Notes: generated from the letters alone by a model not told the origin. A stretch of 64,000 nucleotides of DNA from Notamacropus eugenii (GCF_028372415.1 NC_092872.1:87518613-87582612); one strand, 5' to 3'. Shown: positions 1 to 55,770, counted from the stretch's first letter. A program made the numbers and translations.

Positions 1-154
1 TCACCCTTCCTTTCAGAGTGAATCAGATACCCCAGATCTCTTACTACATCTTCCTATCCAATTTCAGGCCCATCTTAGTGAGCACTTTGAGAGTGAACAG
101 AGCCTTGGATTTGGCCTGATTTGAGCACTTTTTATTATTTATTAAGTATCTAAG

Positions 155-655
155 TATTTATTATTTGTATAGAATTTCTGAAGCACCTACTATGTGCCAA
201 TCACTGCAAAGTGTTGGGGATACAAAGGCAAAAGACAGTCTATGCTTTCAAGGAGGTCAGAGTTTGATGGGAGAAGAAAACACGCAAATAACTACGTACA
301 CATATATAGGCACATATATATGCATATGCACTTATGATAGATTTGAAATACTCTCAAGGGGGAAAGCACTAGCATTAAGGGACGTCAGGAAAGGTTTCAT
401 GTAAAATGGGGGACTTTAGCTGAGACGTGAAGGAAGCCAGGAGGCAAAGATGAATATTGTGAGAATGACAAGCACGGGGGACAGGGAGTCAGAATGGTAG
501 AAAATGGAGTCTCGTTTGAGGAACTGCAAGGCTAGGTAGGGTTACAGATAATCGAATATGTGGAGAGTAAGGTGTAGCTAGATTAGAAAGGTAGGAAGGG
601 CCAGGGCTTTAAAAGCCAAACAGGATTTTATATTTGATCTTGAAGGCAATATTTG
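155..655 (-). mobile_element. L2 LINE fragment, 3' part, inverted
   Basis: The + strand reads as the reverse complement of an L2 3' region: CTACTATGTGCCAATCACTG, GGGGATACAAAGG, then an AGGAAAGG...GAGACGTGAAGGAAGCC block and GGAAGGGCCAGGGC, in the order of the L2 consensus. It is heavily diverged. A short microsatellite-like patch (about 297-325) lies inside. Confidence 0.65.
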
Positions 656-1020
656 GCCACAGCCATGCTGAGTCCCATCCATCTGTGTGACCAAATTTTC
701 ATCTCTCTGGACCTTAGTTTATCTACAACAGCACAAAGATACTCATCTCTAAGGTTCCTTCCAGTTCTCTATGTTCTGCTCCAGTCATTACCCTCTGTTC
801 TCATCCTAGTATCTCCTAATATGTTTATGTATTCCTTAAAATCTAAATCCTTTTACAGGAAGCCTTCCCTGTTTATTTTGTAGTTTGCGTGCATATATTT
901 GTAAGTTGTCTCTTTTCTTGGATTATGAGAGTGAGGGCAGGGTGGTTTTTGGCCTTTCTGTATCTAGCACTTCGCATGGTGTCTAGCATGCAGCAGGCAC
1001 GTTGCTTGTTCCTATTCCTT
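640..1020 (+). repeat. MIR-type SINE tail followed by L2 3' end
   Basis: CTCTCTGGACCTTAGTTTAT...AAGGTTCCTTCCAGTTCT matches a CORE-SINE tail. AAGCCTTCCCTG...GATTATGAGAGTGAGGGCAG...TCTAGCACTTCGCATGGTG resembles the L2 3' end. Borders are approximate. Confidence 0.5.
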
Positions 1021-2024
1021 TACATCCTCCTTTGTGTAATAACCTGCTTAAGCTCAGATTCCAGTCTCTTAAGATTTGAACTTGACTGGTAAGGATCACC
1101 CTTAAGGGTGTGTGGGATAGTGCTTGTCTCCCCAAATATTTTATGCTGGCATCAGGTTGAAATGAGCACCAAAGCAGACTAATGGCCAAAACATCACAAA
1201 AAGGGGGGAGGTGACAAGAGGGAGGCTGACGTCCTTATCTAGTTATATGTCTAACCCTTGTGTCAGAGACTCCATTCCTATATGAAAGACCCAACTACAT
1301 TTTGGGGAAAATTTTCCCTTTTAATTGGTTTTCTGCCCCTAGACTTGTCGGTTTGAGGCCATCAGTATCTTACCCCTTCTTCCTCTCTGGCACCCCATTC
1401 CCATGATAGTCAAGAACTCCCTTTACAAGTACACAGGCTCACAAAGCTCAAAACATGAAGAGATTTATTTTGGGGTTCATGGAAACCAGTAGGGCTTATC
1501 TACTCATAGAAAAGAGTAATATGCGTAAATGAACAAGCCTCCTCTCAGAGGCCTGAACAAACTTAGTTGCTTACAGCAATGCCCTGAGCAGGGCTCTAGG
1601 AAGGGACATCTGGGGTGGCTCCTGTGTGAGGTCAAGCTGTTGTGGTCTTTTTAGCATTCTTGTGAGCTGTAGCTGTTTTCCTGTAGCTCTCCCTGGTTTC
1701 CGGTAGGCAGCAGTCCATCACAGGCCTTCCCACCGTTGTCTATTGCTCTGAAGATATATCTCTTCCTCCGGGAGATGGTACTGGTTCTCTTTACCAAAGA
1801 ACCAGCAGCTCATGATTAGTTCAGTTTCTCTTGACTGCGCCAGTTCACAGCTCAAAACACACCTCCAGAGCAAAGGGCCTCCATTTTTTAAGTTACAGTT
1901 ATGACAGCTTTTCTCGATAACTTAGGAAAATCAGAAATTTCTAAGCAAAGTCAGAGGAAAATTGAAGTTTTTTTGGGGGGAAGTCACTGCAAAACAGGTA
2001 AGTAGATGAACTATTGTTTTACTG

Positions 2025-2190
2025 CAATGGAAAGAGTGATGAACTTGGAGTCAAATAACTTCTCTGAATCCTGGGTCAGCTTCCTTACAACCTATATGAC
2101 CCTAGACAAGTCCATTCTATAAATGAGGTCATTGGACTGGATAATCTGAGGCCCCTTCAGCTTCTAAATCTATGAACCCACGCAGCTCTG
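2025..2190 (+). repeat. CORE-SINE (MIR/MAR type)
   Basis: The run GGAAAGAGTGATGAACTTGG, TGGGTCAGCTTCC, TGACCCTAGACAAGTCC, ATGAGGTCATTGGACTGGAT and CCCCTTCAGCTTCTAAATCT follows the CORE-SINE order in sense orientation. Confidence 0.7.
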
Positions 2191-2539
2191 ATGTCAAGTG
2201 GTATAAAACTGCTTCCCAACTAGAATTCTACATCACTAGAAATGAATTGAAATTACTTAAGTCCAGTCCTGGCTGGGAGAAATAATGCTGGACATGGCAT
2301 CAAAGGTCAGTCCAAATTCCATCCCTAGTACTACCTGTGATCCTGTGTGTCAGGAGACTTAATTCCATCCCCTCCCCCCTTAATTTTTTTCTTTTGATGA
2401 CTTATGACTTCCAAGATTCCACCCAATTCTAAATCTGAAATCGTGATTTTTATAAATGAAACTGCCTTTTCTGAAGCTTTTTTAGTTTCCATAGTCCCAG
2501 GTCTCCCAAGGGGTATGTAGAACTACCTTTTGTTTCATT

Positions 2540-2625
2540 TTTGGTATTTACATGTCCAACATCCAGTACAATGCCTGGCACATAGCAGGCTCCCTTAGTA
2601 AAACCCTGTTGACTGATTCCTATCA
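2540..2625 (+). repeat. L2 3' end fragment
   Basis: CAACATCCAGTACAATGCCT followed by GGCACATAGCAGGCTCC and TTGACTGATTCC matches the terminal L2 segment (CTAGCACAGTGCCTGGCACATAGTAGG type). Confidence 0.55.
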
Positions 2626-5600
2626 GTTCTTCTACAAATTTCTCCCCATTTTCATGACAGTTCTGCCAGCACTTGGGCAGCACACGTCACTGATCTAGAC
2701 TCAGAAGAGGCCCTCCATTTTCAATTGCCTTATCGTCTCAAACAACCTGGCATTTGGAAAGCAGTTATCCAACTCCTTCAATCTTAGTTTCTTGCCCTAT
2801 CTGCGTCCTGTGATGACGCATACCTCCTCCCCTCAGTAAGTGCTGGGGCAAAATAAAAAGGACAGGGGTCCATGTCCTTAAAGACTTAGTTTCTAATTCT
2901 GCTGGCACTGCTTAGCTGTGAGACATCAGGCAAATCAAGTCTGGCACTGAGAACTGGATTTGGGGCCCGGGGGCTGCCACTTCCTACCTTTGTGACTTCA
3001 TATGTCTAGGCCTTGTCTTCTGTGTACGGTTTGGACTACAAGAACTTGGGGAAGTTGCAAGTTGAAATATTTGATCCCAGGAAGCTTTTTTCTTATCTGC
3101 CAAATGGAGGCAGACACACAGGGATACCTTGAACAATATGAAAATGCTTTCCAAGCTATTTTAAAAAGGTGGTTTTGGGGGGGAGGGGAGCTAGGTAACT
3201 TTCATTTACTAAGACCAGTGGCATCACAAGTTTTTATTTCTCAATTAATACTTGGCATAACAGATGTGTCCTGTGGATTTCAGCAAGAGAACTGAGAACA
3301 CCCTTTGAGGGAATGAACATACCATGAAAAGAGGTGACATTTCACTCCCATCTAGTGGTGAACACCTTCACTGCCAGCCCTAAATACAAATGCAAATCTC
3401 AAATGGTTTCCCTCTATCCTGCTTCTAAAGGTGGTAGGCAAAGTGCAAAAATTTGGATTTAATGGACTATGTATTTTACTTGCAGCTAGCCTCTTCTAGC
3501 CATTATTTGTCAACTTTAAAATATCAATTTCTTAGATAATGCCATAGTAACTATTCTCTCAAGCACCTTAAGGGTTGTCTTCATCACTATCTAGAATCTC
3601 CACTTTTCTGCCTCTGAGCCTTTTTGCTTGCTGTCAGAGATGGTAGAAATAGTACATTTTGTGTAGGCTGGATAGTCTCACTGAATTCCAATACTGAGCC
3701 TGAATCACTGGTCCGGCCTGAGCAGAGCCTAGTCTAGAACATCTTGGCCTGGAAGAGATTGCCTTTTCCACCCCTCCAACTGAAATTCTGTCTTTCAAGT
3801 CCCAGGGCAATTAGAGCTCACTCAAATCCCTCATTTTTACATCTACAACTTGCCTTCAAAGTGTCTCAGATAAAAAAAGTTTAAACCAATGCTAACTTTT
3901 GCACCTGTGCTCCTTACACCACTGTCTCTAGCTTAAAGAGTAACACAAGGGTATTTGGAAATCAACAAAAACAGGCTTTCAATGACCTGCTCAGAAGATG
4001 ACGAGTGTCAGTCACTTAGAGCCAACTTCTACTGCAATTCTCTGGATTTCCTGACAAGCTTCCTTCCCAGTGCCCCTATTGGACTATACATATCATACTG
4101 TTCTCTCAGTAAACACTCTAAGCTTTTATTTCTTACATCCTAATGCAATTTTCTTAGTGTATTCCTCAGTATCCTTTCCATTTTGTAATTCTGAGTACCT
4201 GGATTCCTACAACACTGCTGCCACCCTCTCCCGCACTGGATGGCCTTTCTCCCAATGCCCTCCACATCAGGGACATACTCCACAGGATGCTGCTGCTCTT
4301 TTACTGACAATTCTAACTGCTTAATCCTATCACTTTTGGGGTGGGAATAGAAGGGCTTCACTACAACCTCCAATAGCCCTACCTATCTTGGTTCTTTGAG
4401 TTCATCATAGCCTGTGCTCTGGCCTCACTTTCCACCTTAGAAAGATTAAGTTCTACACAAGCTTTGCCTCTCCCTAATGCCCAGCAAAATGCTCTGGATA
4501 CAAGTGCTTTTATATTTGGTGGTGTGTTTTCTTTATTTCTATTGGCATCTTTATTTTCTCTAATTGAAAAAAAAAAGACCTAATACAGTCTCACCCCCTA
4601 ACTAATACAGGTATGAAGATAAAAGTGGTAGATACTCAGGGAAGTAGTTTGGAAGAAATAAGCCTTATGTGCACATATAGGTATATCCAGATTTGTCTGT
4701 AAAATGAACACCATAAATGCAGATTTAGAAACATCTTAAAATCTTCATAACCAAATAACCAAGTATCTATTACATGCAAAGCATTAAGATTACTTAGTAC
4801 TTGAATACTACTTGTTTTCTAGTTGGACAAAACCTTGGATTTCGTTTAATCAAGCCCAAACTGCTAAAGGTAGCCTGCTGGTCAGACTCACACTGTTCCT
4901 TCACACTCGAAGGGGATGTAAGACAGCGCTGATTCTAGTAAAAAGGAATCATGCCCTGACTGGATATACTTAAGAGCTGGACACACCTACCACTTTTTTT
5001 TTTTTTCCTATTTCTAACAACAGCTACTACTTGATATGTGGTTTTGTACCCAAACTTTATAAACCATTCAAATTATGTCCAATGTTAACCACTGTCCATT
5101 TTTCTAATGGATTTTCCCAGAAATGACCATTAGGTTGCTTCATGTTCCATGATTCACAATATTGTTCTTTACTGTTTCAAATCTTGACTCTTGGCTAGCT
5201 CTCAAAAATGCTTGTTGATACATTATACAACTTTAAAACTAACAGGAGTGACCGAGATACCAGGCAAGTTCTCCTACTGATAAGCTGCTTCTTTCCTCTC
5301 CCAATTGACCTTACCTGGCATGCTGCCTAATTTTAAAAATGATCAAGACTGAGCTATTATCACCATTGTGATCAAATTTATTTCAATATTTCAATTAAAT
5401 GGTTCCATTTTTTTTTTCTCTCTAAAGTACCAAACAAAAGAAACGATCAGGAAAAGGCACAAAATGTACGAGTTCAAGTGTTTTCCCCCTTTCTTGGTGT
5501 ACTTACTTAGAACCATTGGTGAAATGATTTTCTAATTTTACTTCTACTTATGGGCAACTTAAGTATCACTCAAAAACTTTTAATTTAGAAGAAAGCTACC

Positions 5601-6378
5601 AAGTCTGTCAAACAGAATAAACCAAACAAGGTAATTTTATTTAAGATTTATAACCTACCTCCTTCCCAAAAAGTAGTAAGGAGGCTAAAGCCAAACAAGT
5701 TAAGTTCTTAAAACACATTAAGTATTTCAAACTTGTCAGTCAAAACGTTTAAGAATCAGAGGATAACAAATTATTGGAGTTAACTGGTACAAATATTCTC
5801 CCTTTACCCAAGACTGTTATTGAGCTGACAGTACCATCTTAAAGATGACTTCCTTTAGGAAAGTTCTCTGACGGTCTATCACATAATTTAATACATTTGC
5901 ATGGAGGTTTCATGAAACATTAGACAACTGGATAAAAAGTAGTTGGCCAAAAGAGTAGAATTTGTATGAAAGTCAATTTAAAAAATGCTTACCACACACA
6001 TTCATTTGATACAATACTTCAAGAATTGAATGTCAAAATGAGTGTTCCCTCCATTAATGAAATTCAGAATTGCACTACAATTTGTTATATGTCCTTTGAG
6101 AATTTTTCCAACACCCTGCAGACAACATGGTGATATGCCTCTTTGAAATTAGTTAGGCTGGTGCTTAGATAACAGTTGTGCAGTATGTCCCAGCAGCCTT
6201 ACTGAATGTCTTGGTAGGATCTATTGGAGCTTGGGCTCTTCTGGTATAGCCAGGACACTCTCTGCTATCCACCTACTGACTTGTGCGGGAGACCACTTCT
6301 CTTCCCCCCTTCCCTACTCAGTTTCCAGAGGCACTCACTGACTCTGGCATGGCTGGGCTCACGCAGATTTTCGAGAAT

Positions 6379-6406
6379 GGGGGGGTGGGGGTGGGGGGGG
6401 GTTGGG
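6379..6406 (+). other. Guanine-quadruplex-type motif
   Basis: Four runs of G (7, 5, 9 and 3) separated by one or two T. This meets the usual G3+N1-7 pattern with very short loops. It lies about 1.7 kb past the inferred USP7 cleavage site. Confidence 0.7.
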
Positions 6407-8145
6407 TACATGCCATCAGGTGGTCTTTCCCTGAGTGTTGCAGGCCTCTGCCACACTTCTTAACACATCTTGGGATCTTAAGAGACAACTTGTGTAAACA
6501 TGTAACCTCACTCAAATCTTTTCAAGAAGCTGGTAGGAAAACTGGTATCAAAATTAGTCCCATATAATAGAGTGATGATTTTGAGATGTAATGAAAATGT
6601 CAAGGTGAAAATAGAGTTTTAACCAATTAGTCAGATGAAACAGAAGAAGATGAGCAGTAGAAGTTTTTGATCTTTCTGGCATGGATGCTGAACTGCCTTC
6701 ATGATGATGAGCATGCCAGGAAATTTTCATGAATTTCATTATGTAAGATTCACAAAATAAACTGGTTCTTGGCATTGCAAAGCCTGAGAATACACACTAG
6801 AAAGATGTCCCATGGTTTAGTTCTCACTAAACAGAATAAATGATTTGGGTAGAAAGACTCCGCTCCCCCTCCTTCCTTGCTGTGCTGAGGCGTGCATGAC
6901 AACAGCACCCGTCTGTTTCAAGGCTCTGTTAAAACTCACCACTAGGAAATATTTTTAAGGTTCTTTACTTCTACAAGGATAACACATTCTAACCTAAGAT
7001 TCATTAAGTTGCTGCACACTTTGGTTAAAAAAAAACAAAAACAAAACAAACCACACCTATAAGTATGTCAATATACCAATCAAAGGCATGTCATCACAAT
7101 ACTGTGGCTGCTAAAATGAGCCATGGCTTCACAATATCCCAAGAAATTAAACAGAATGCATCCCACCCAATTATATACTCCAACGATTTCAAGTGAATCT
7201 ATAACATATGTTTTATAAAACTATTATCCTGATTGCCCACAGAGGGCCTAGTACATCGCTAGTATCCAACACATGTTAAAGAAGGTGGTATTCGCTTCAG
7301 TGGTTTAATATAAGCCATTAATGCCGTCATTAAGGAAGTACCTTATATCTCATAATTAGAAAACCATTTTTCATTCAATTAAAACTCAGAAGCACTGCTG
7401 TCTTTGATTTCCTTGACTGGAAACGAAGTAATAATTAAACGCATCGCACAATGTAAACATCACCAAAGATTCTTTGTAAAAAGTCATTTAATGTCCTATG
7501 GCAGAGAGGCAGGTTCTGTTGCCCTAAAGACTGGACTGAATTTCTCCCTCAAAAATCCCTTAAACTTCAAAGACAAAAATCATTGGTGAATTATTTTTAC
7601 GACCATTTCCACAACTAATTTCTCAGGGATTTGAAGGAGGTCTGCGGTACTGCTACTCCCCATTAGTGCTATCTATTCATTGATTCTGAAGGCAGCTTTT
7701 GGGTTAAGAAGGCATACACATTACAGTGGAAGTCCAGAAAGAGAGATCATAATCAAAACGTACAGATTTTATCATATACCTTTATAAACACCTCATCTGG
7801 GGTACGTGGACCACAGAATTTTGAACAAGGCAAGTGGAGCCAAATCAACTCCAAAAACTATGGATCCCACGGACTATACCCTAAAAAGCATTTAAAGAAT
7901 ATTTCCAGTCATTGTATTTGTACACGGTTCCCTCCTGGAAAACCTTTTATTTCTTAAGCTCAAATGCGACTAGTTAGAGGCCAAAAAAACCAGGATTATA
8001 CATTGGCAATACTGAAATTAAAAAAAATACATTTTAGTAAAACCTTGTTATAAATGAAAAGGTTTCCCAAACTGTACTTCCAGGGAGAGTAGAAATCTTC
8101 CTCAACTTCCACGTCACTCACTGAAGTAAAATTTTTATAGAAAAT

Positions 8146-8151
8146 TTTATT
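8146..8151 (-). promoter_or_regulatory. Likely distal USP7 poly(A) signal AATAAA
   Basis: AATAAA in the transcript sense, followed 20-35 bases downstream by a GT-rich stretch (CAGTGAGTGACGTGG at 8109-8123), the usual arrangement around a cleavage site. It is the most distal signal before clear intergenic DNA, though another AATAAA lies near 7946. Confidence 0.6.
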
Positions 8152-8531
8152 CAACATACAACATTTTCCAGCAAAAAGGCAATATACAGGAAGAGTTGTT
8201 GTACACTGCTGCTACAGAAACAAAAAAAAAAATACTGGAAAAGAATGAAAAATAAATGTGATTTGCTGATTCTATTTTTACTGCACTCAAAACTAGACAC
8301 GCTGGCATTAGCTCCAAAATAAAAGGAAACAGTCTGGGACTGAAATAAAACTACACACAATGAATATCAACATCAGTGAAATTCACTTGCAGACTCACCC
8401 AACAAAATTAACCTCCAAGTGTTAAATTGTACATGTTCATTCATTAAATATACAATTTCATGTTCTTTTTTTTATTTTTTCTTTTCCTATTTTTTGGTTT
8501 TTTGTTTTGCTTTTTTTGTTTTTGTTTTTTC

Positions 8532-8550
8532 TTTTTTTTTTTTTTTTTTT
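8532..8550 (-). repeat. A19 tract in the USP7 3' UTR
   Basis: Nineteen T on the + strand, hence A19 in the mRNA, at the end of a T-rich block starting at 8463. It could prime oligo(dT) internally and create a false 3' end in cDNA data. Confidence 0.8.
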
Positions 8551-8749
8551 ACAAAGTCAACAGCTTACTGAACACTAGTGCGCATGCCCTCTGTGCTAAA
8601 AGGCTATTTTCCTTGTTTCTTCCCTCTGTTCCCATTTCAATGAAACTATATTTATAACCCTTTCAATCTGCTTTTGCCAACTTCGGATGTCATTAAATTT
8701 GCCAATAGGCAGCATAGTAAACCTTAATTGTATTTAACAGTGTTTTTAA

Positions 8750-8942
8750 TTTATTAAAAAGACCCAAAAATGTCTTTTAGGGTTTTATTCAGTGCACCCA
8801 CTCTGCAAATGGGCAGCAAAGTAGTGGCTGAACTAAATAAATCAAAACTAGTTTATTAAAAACATCCTATGCAACTGGAGGAGACATAAATCCCGAATAA
8901 GTGCCAACAATATACACAATGAAGTAGAGATTTCTATTTATT
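8750..8942 (-). promoter_or_regulatory. Cluster of upstream AATAAA hexamers in the USP7 3' UTR
   Basis: AATAAA in transcript sense occurs at 8937-8942, 8852-8857, 8784-8789 and 8750-8755. Each could give a shorter 3' UTR of about 0.5 to 0.7 kb. Use is not shown by sequence alone. Confidence 0.4.
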
Positions 8943-9445
8943 GATGTTGTGAGTTCTCTTTCTTTTGCATTTACAAATGCACAAAAGGTCATTTAAAGTA
9001 TAACTGAAGGAAATAAATCAGTTGTGAGTCTAAACATAAGACTTACTCGCTGCAGGGTTGGTGAAGGAAACCATACCAGGAAGGGCAGCCAGTCAGCTTA
9101 CGCCATCTATAAACATACTACAGACAAATTTTTCGCCAATATCAATTGTCCTACTAAACTCTTTCCCCCATTATGCTGACAATTGCCTTGTATTATGTTT
9201 ACCATAAAATAACTCTCATTGGCATCCAAGCTTTATAAAAACACCTTCATTTTGCTCAAAAAGGGCAGTCAATAGATACAGAGAAGCCAAACTGGACAGC
9301 CTCAACAAAATAAAATTAACATCAGCAGCAAATCCTCTTGCTGAAGACTTCAGATATAGTGCACGTGTACCAAAGTTCTACCGTTGTTAAAAAGGTGCAC
9401 ACACACACGTATTGTCCCTTGCCTTGAACAAACTGGTTAAGTAAG

Positions 9446-52219
<42,774 letters not shown>

Positions 52220-53370
52220 TTAAGTCTTCACTTTATAAGCAATTCAATAATGAAGTCACATTTGTATTTTTATTGGAGACCATAAATTTTCATAATAAAA
52301 ATGTCATTACAAATGGTTTTAACAAATACATTTAAAAATTATTTCCTATTGATCATATGAATGTTAGCTTTACTTTAGAAAACATGAGAGTACCTTTTAT
52401 ATTTATCCCAAATATATACTGATTATCAACATAATTCAACAGAAAGTTGTGTCTGTGGGTAACAAAAACACCCAGTACACTAAAATAAGAATGCATTCCT
52501 AAAAATAGGAGTTCTAACCTAGAGTCTGTGAAACATCAAAAAAAAAAAAAAAGGTAACAGTATTTCAACATAATTTAATCCTTCTGTTTTCGGCATTTTA
52601 AAATATCATACTAAGAGTGGTACAATAAGTTTCACCAGATTGCAAAAGGGGTCTGTGACACACAAAAACTTAAGAACCAGTTTGAAAGGAAAATATATAT
52701 CCATGTTCAGGTTTTGTGTAAACTAAATTCTTCTGGGGGATGAATGGGAATATATTCTACAGTGCAGTAACAGTTTCAAAATTTATATATATACTAATAA
52801 AAAAGTAATATTTGAACTACTGTTGAGTTAACAATGGCCATTTTTGAATATTTTATTCAACTTTGTTATATATTTACAAATGTAAAAAGCACAATGTTTT
52901 CAAGTAATCTAAAGTAAATTAAGTAATGTCAAAAGTAAATTGGCTTTTTTTCTGTAGAGATAAGAACTGTAGCTGAGATTCCCAGTGGAAAAAACATCTC
53001 TTTATAAATGCAAGTTGGCATTTTCTCTATTCTGACTTGTCTAGAGTAGTTAAGTGACTTGCTCAGGATCAGGCATAACATAACAAAGTCAATGAAAGGA
53101 CTGCTTTTTCTGGCCCCAAAGTAAGCTTCCTATAATGCAGTTGTTTCCAGAGATACAATTATTATACAAACTTAGATTCAGAATAACTATAAAACATCAA
53201 TGAAAAAATGGAGCAGAAAGCTAGTTAACTTATTAAACTGAACATGCCTAGAAATACTCCAAGTAGTAGTAATCCTATAACCTAATGATGTAATATATGA
53301 TATCTGTAATTATCCATTTATCTCATTTGAACCTGACAATACAATGAGGCAGTTGTTAACATGTTTTTCA

Positions 53371-53575
53371 GTCACATCCTGCTCTCTATAACCTCATTTG
53401 GGGTTTTCTTGGCAGATACACCAGACTGGTTTATCATTTTCTTCTTCAGCTCATTTTACAGATGAAAAAGTGAAGCAAACAGGATTAAGTGACTTGCCCA
53501 GGGTCACACCATTAGTAAGTAAAGGGGGCCAGATTTCAATGCAGGAAGATGAGTCATTTTGCACTCTTCTCTGCT
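53371..53575 (-). mobile_element. Marsupial SINE, inverted
   Basis: CTCATTTGGGGTTTTCTTGG, CAGCTCATTTTACAGATGAA, AAACAGGATTAAGTGACTTG, CCCAGGGTCACACCATTAGT, GCAGGAAGATGAGTCATTT. This is the reverse complement of the tRNA-headed SINE common in marsupials, missing its far head. Confidence 0.8.
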
Positions 53576-54849
53576 CCCCTTACAATGAGGCTGAGTAGGG
53601 AGAGAGTATTCCTTTCTGCATATGGAAACATTCTCAAATAGGTAAATGAATGTGTCATTAGTCAGAACACTAGGACTTGAAGATGGTTCTACCTGAACAA
53701 TCTATGCTCAACTTCTTCAAAAAGTTGCCATAGTGTTTTATAGGGTTTAAAAAAAAAACAAAATAAAATACTAAGGGAATAAATACCTGTATTCTCATTT
53801 GCCAGGTGCCTTATGCCCTTAAGTACCAGAGCATCACTGTCCAATTTTACTGGACATCTAGTTCATGATTGTATCTATATATCATACAAAGTAAAGGGAT
53901 GTGTGCTTTTCTTTGTATACTTTTTGTTTTCATTGGAGTTGGGGTGAAAGGAAGTAGAAATTTAGATGTCACTTTGATATCCAAAGAATATATTTTCAGA
54001 TTATATGAAGTGTCATTAAAATGTGGATTAGTTAACAAATGCTTAGGTAAACAAAATAATGCAAATGAAACTGGCCATTTTCATTTGTGAATTTAAAAAT
54101 GAGATGACTATTGAAGACTGAAACTTCTGTGGCAACATGTGTAATCAGGCTACACTTCATCTGAATTCAAATCAATTCCTACCTCTCACTAATGGTCTAC
54201 AAATGTCAAATACTTTCTCCAACAAAAATTTCAGTTGTAAATTCAATATCCCATTATTATTTATAAATTGTAAACAAGACTTTTCAGTGAGATATATCCA
54301 TTCATTATCTGTCTCTGTCATATACTTTGAAGACTATTCAAAGAGAAATGATATTCAGCACCACGGACAGCATCACTAGAAATACCAGCTTACCAGCGTC
54401 TTAGGTGACTTTCTAGAATCAAGAGAAAAAAGGTTCTGCTTTCATAATACTAATACTACACAGTTTTCCCAATTTCATGTTATAGGCTGTCTTATGTTCC
54501 ATTTCCCAAGCTACAATTATTATTACACCTTTAATATAAATGAAGATATATTTAAATTAGTGTTCTATATATTGAAGAGGAAGATGCTTAAAAGTATTTG
54601 AAATGTTTCTTTTTTATTTCTAATTTAATGGTTTCCTACAACAATTATTTTAAACTGAGTAACAATGCATCCATAACAAATGATGAAATTATGTTCATAT
54701 AAAATACCTTGTATTTAATAAGAATACTACTAAAATAACTTTCTTGAAATATAAAATTTTCTTCTAAGGTCCTCTAAGCAGAAGGGATCTACACCAGTTA
54801 TCAGTATTTCTGAAAACTTCATTATTTCCACTTTTTAGACAAAAAAAAA

Positions 54850-55045
54850 AGGCATAAGAGCACTGTATTTGGAATCAGAGGACCAGCACTGAAATTCCAA
54901 CTGTCTCTGGCTACTTGTGTCATTCAGTTACCAGGGTCACTTATCTAGTTTCTGCCTCAGTTTCCTTATTGACAAAATGAGGGGGTTTAATTCAGATAGC
55001 TCTCAGGTACCTTCCAGCTCTAAATCTATGATCCCATGACTAAGA
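54850..55045 (+). repeat. CORE-SINE
   Basis: AAGAGCACTGTATTTGGAAT, CAGAGGACCAGCACTG, TCTGCCTCAGTTTCCTTATT, ACAAAATGAGGGGGTTTAAT, ACCTTCCAGCTCTAAATCTA in consensus order. Confidence 0.8.
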
Positions 55046-55099
55046 CAAAAGAAATGAGACCGTAAGAATTCCTTTAAAAATGTGTTTGATGGGATAGTT

Positions 55100-55770
55100 T
55101 TAAAATTTTTAAATTATGTTGATTCTCCTTTGCTTTATCTTTCCCTTATTTAAGTACTGAGTTCTTGAGAACTTGTGCGGTAATTGTACTTAATTGTTCT
55201 TTTAAAATTTCTTTCACCATGACTTCTATTTTTTAAAAATCTTAGGAGAGCTTTGTAAAGATCTCTATTTGGTCATCTGGACATTTTCTAAGGGCATTTC
55301 TCTGTATCTTTTGTGTTCTCAGTTTTGTTAACAGAACCTACTATGCATAGTTATAGTTTCTTTTTATTTCTTCTACTTTAGCTTTGATTTTACCTTGTTC
55401 ATTTGCTATTTTGTTGAGAGGATTTTCTGCCCTTTCTCTTAATCAGTTTATCAATTCTCTTAGTCTTTGAAGAATTAACTTTTGGTTTGATCATTTCTAC
55501 AGTTTTTTTGGTTTCTAATTTATTCTAATTTTCAATATCTGTTTTGTATGTTCCTTGGGTTTGCTTTTAATTTTTGAAAACTAATGTTTAGTTCATTAGT
55601 TCTCTCCTTCTCTAATAGTATATGTTAATTTTTCTACCTGAGGACCAATTTAGCTGCATCCCAGAAATTCTGGTGGTTGGTTTCATCATTATCATATTTT
55701 CACAGAATTGTTTCTATGATTTGTTCTTTTAATTTTACTGGTTCGGTCTCAATTTGGGCCTGAGACTTGT
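55100..55770 (-). mobile_element. L1 LINE fragment, ORF2 linker region, inverted
   Basis: In the minus sense the tract reads CACCAGAATTTCTGGGATGC, AGCTAAATTGG, later GATCAAACCAAAAGTTAATT and GAGAATTGATAAACTGATTA, AGAGAAAGGGCAG. This matches the L1 ORF2 stretch between endonuclease and reverse transcriptase (ACCAGAATCTCTGGGACAC...AATTGATAGACC in human L1). Many stops; inactive. Sense orientation with respect to USP7. Confidence 0.7.

Larger units (their letters stand above)
1..8124. other. Intergenic DNA downstream of USP7
   Basis: No exon, RNA gene or conserved reading frame was found on either strand. Recognisable contents are an inverted L2 piece (155-655), SINE and L2 tails (640-1020, 2025-2190, 2540-2625) and a guanine-rich motif (6379-6406). 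The stretches 1100-1960, 2700-6370 and 6410-8100 hold nothing I can name; 1100-1960 is less AT-rich than its surroundings and may be an old element. Confidence 0.7.
8125..9445 (-). other. USP7: USP7 3' untranslated region
   Basis: About 1.3 kb follow the stop codon before the strongest cleavage site. The stretch carries no SINE or LINE that I recognise. In the mRNA sense it holds a run of 19 A (8532-8550) inside a longer A-rich block, and four or five AATAAA copies, so shorter isoforms are possible. The 3' end near 8125 is inferred, not observed. Confidence 0.7.

Noticed and set aside
6224-6567. Overlapping 60-94 codon frames on both strands around the G-rich motif
   Set aside because: They exist because the guanine-rich stretch lacks stop codons. 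No domain, no splice context, no similarity I recognise.
1-8124. A possible neighbouring gene downstream of USP7
   Set aside because: Human USP7 is followed by CARHSP1, but no exon with splice sites and a coherent protein was found here on either strand; the neighbour must lie further away.
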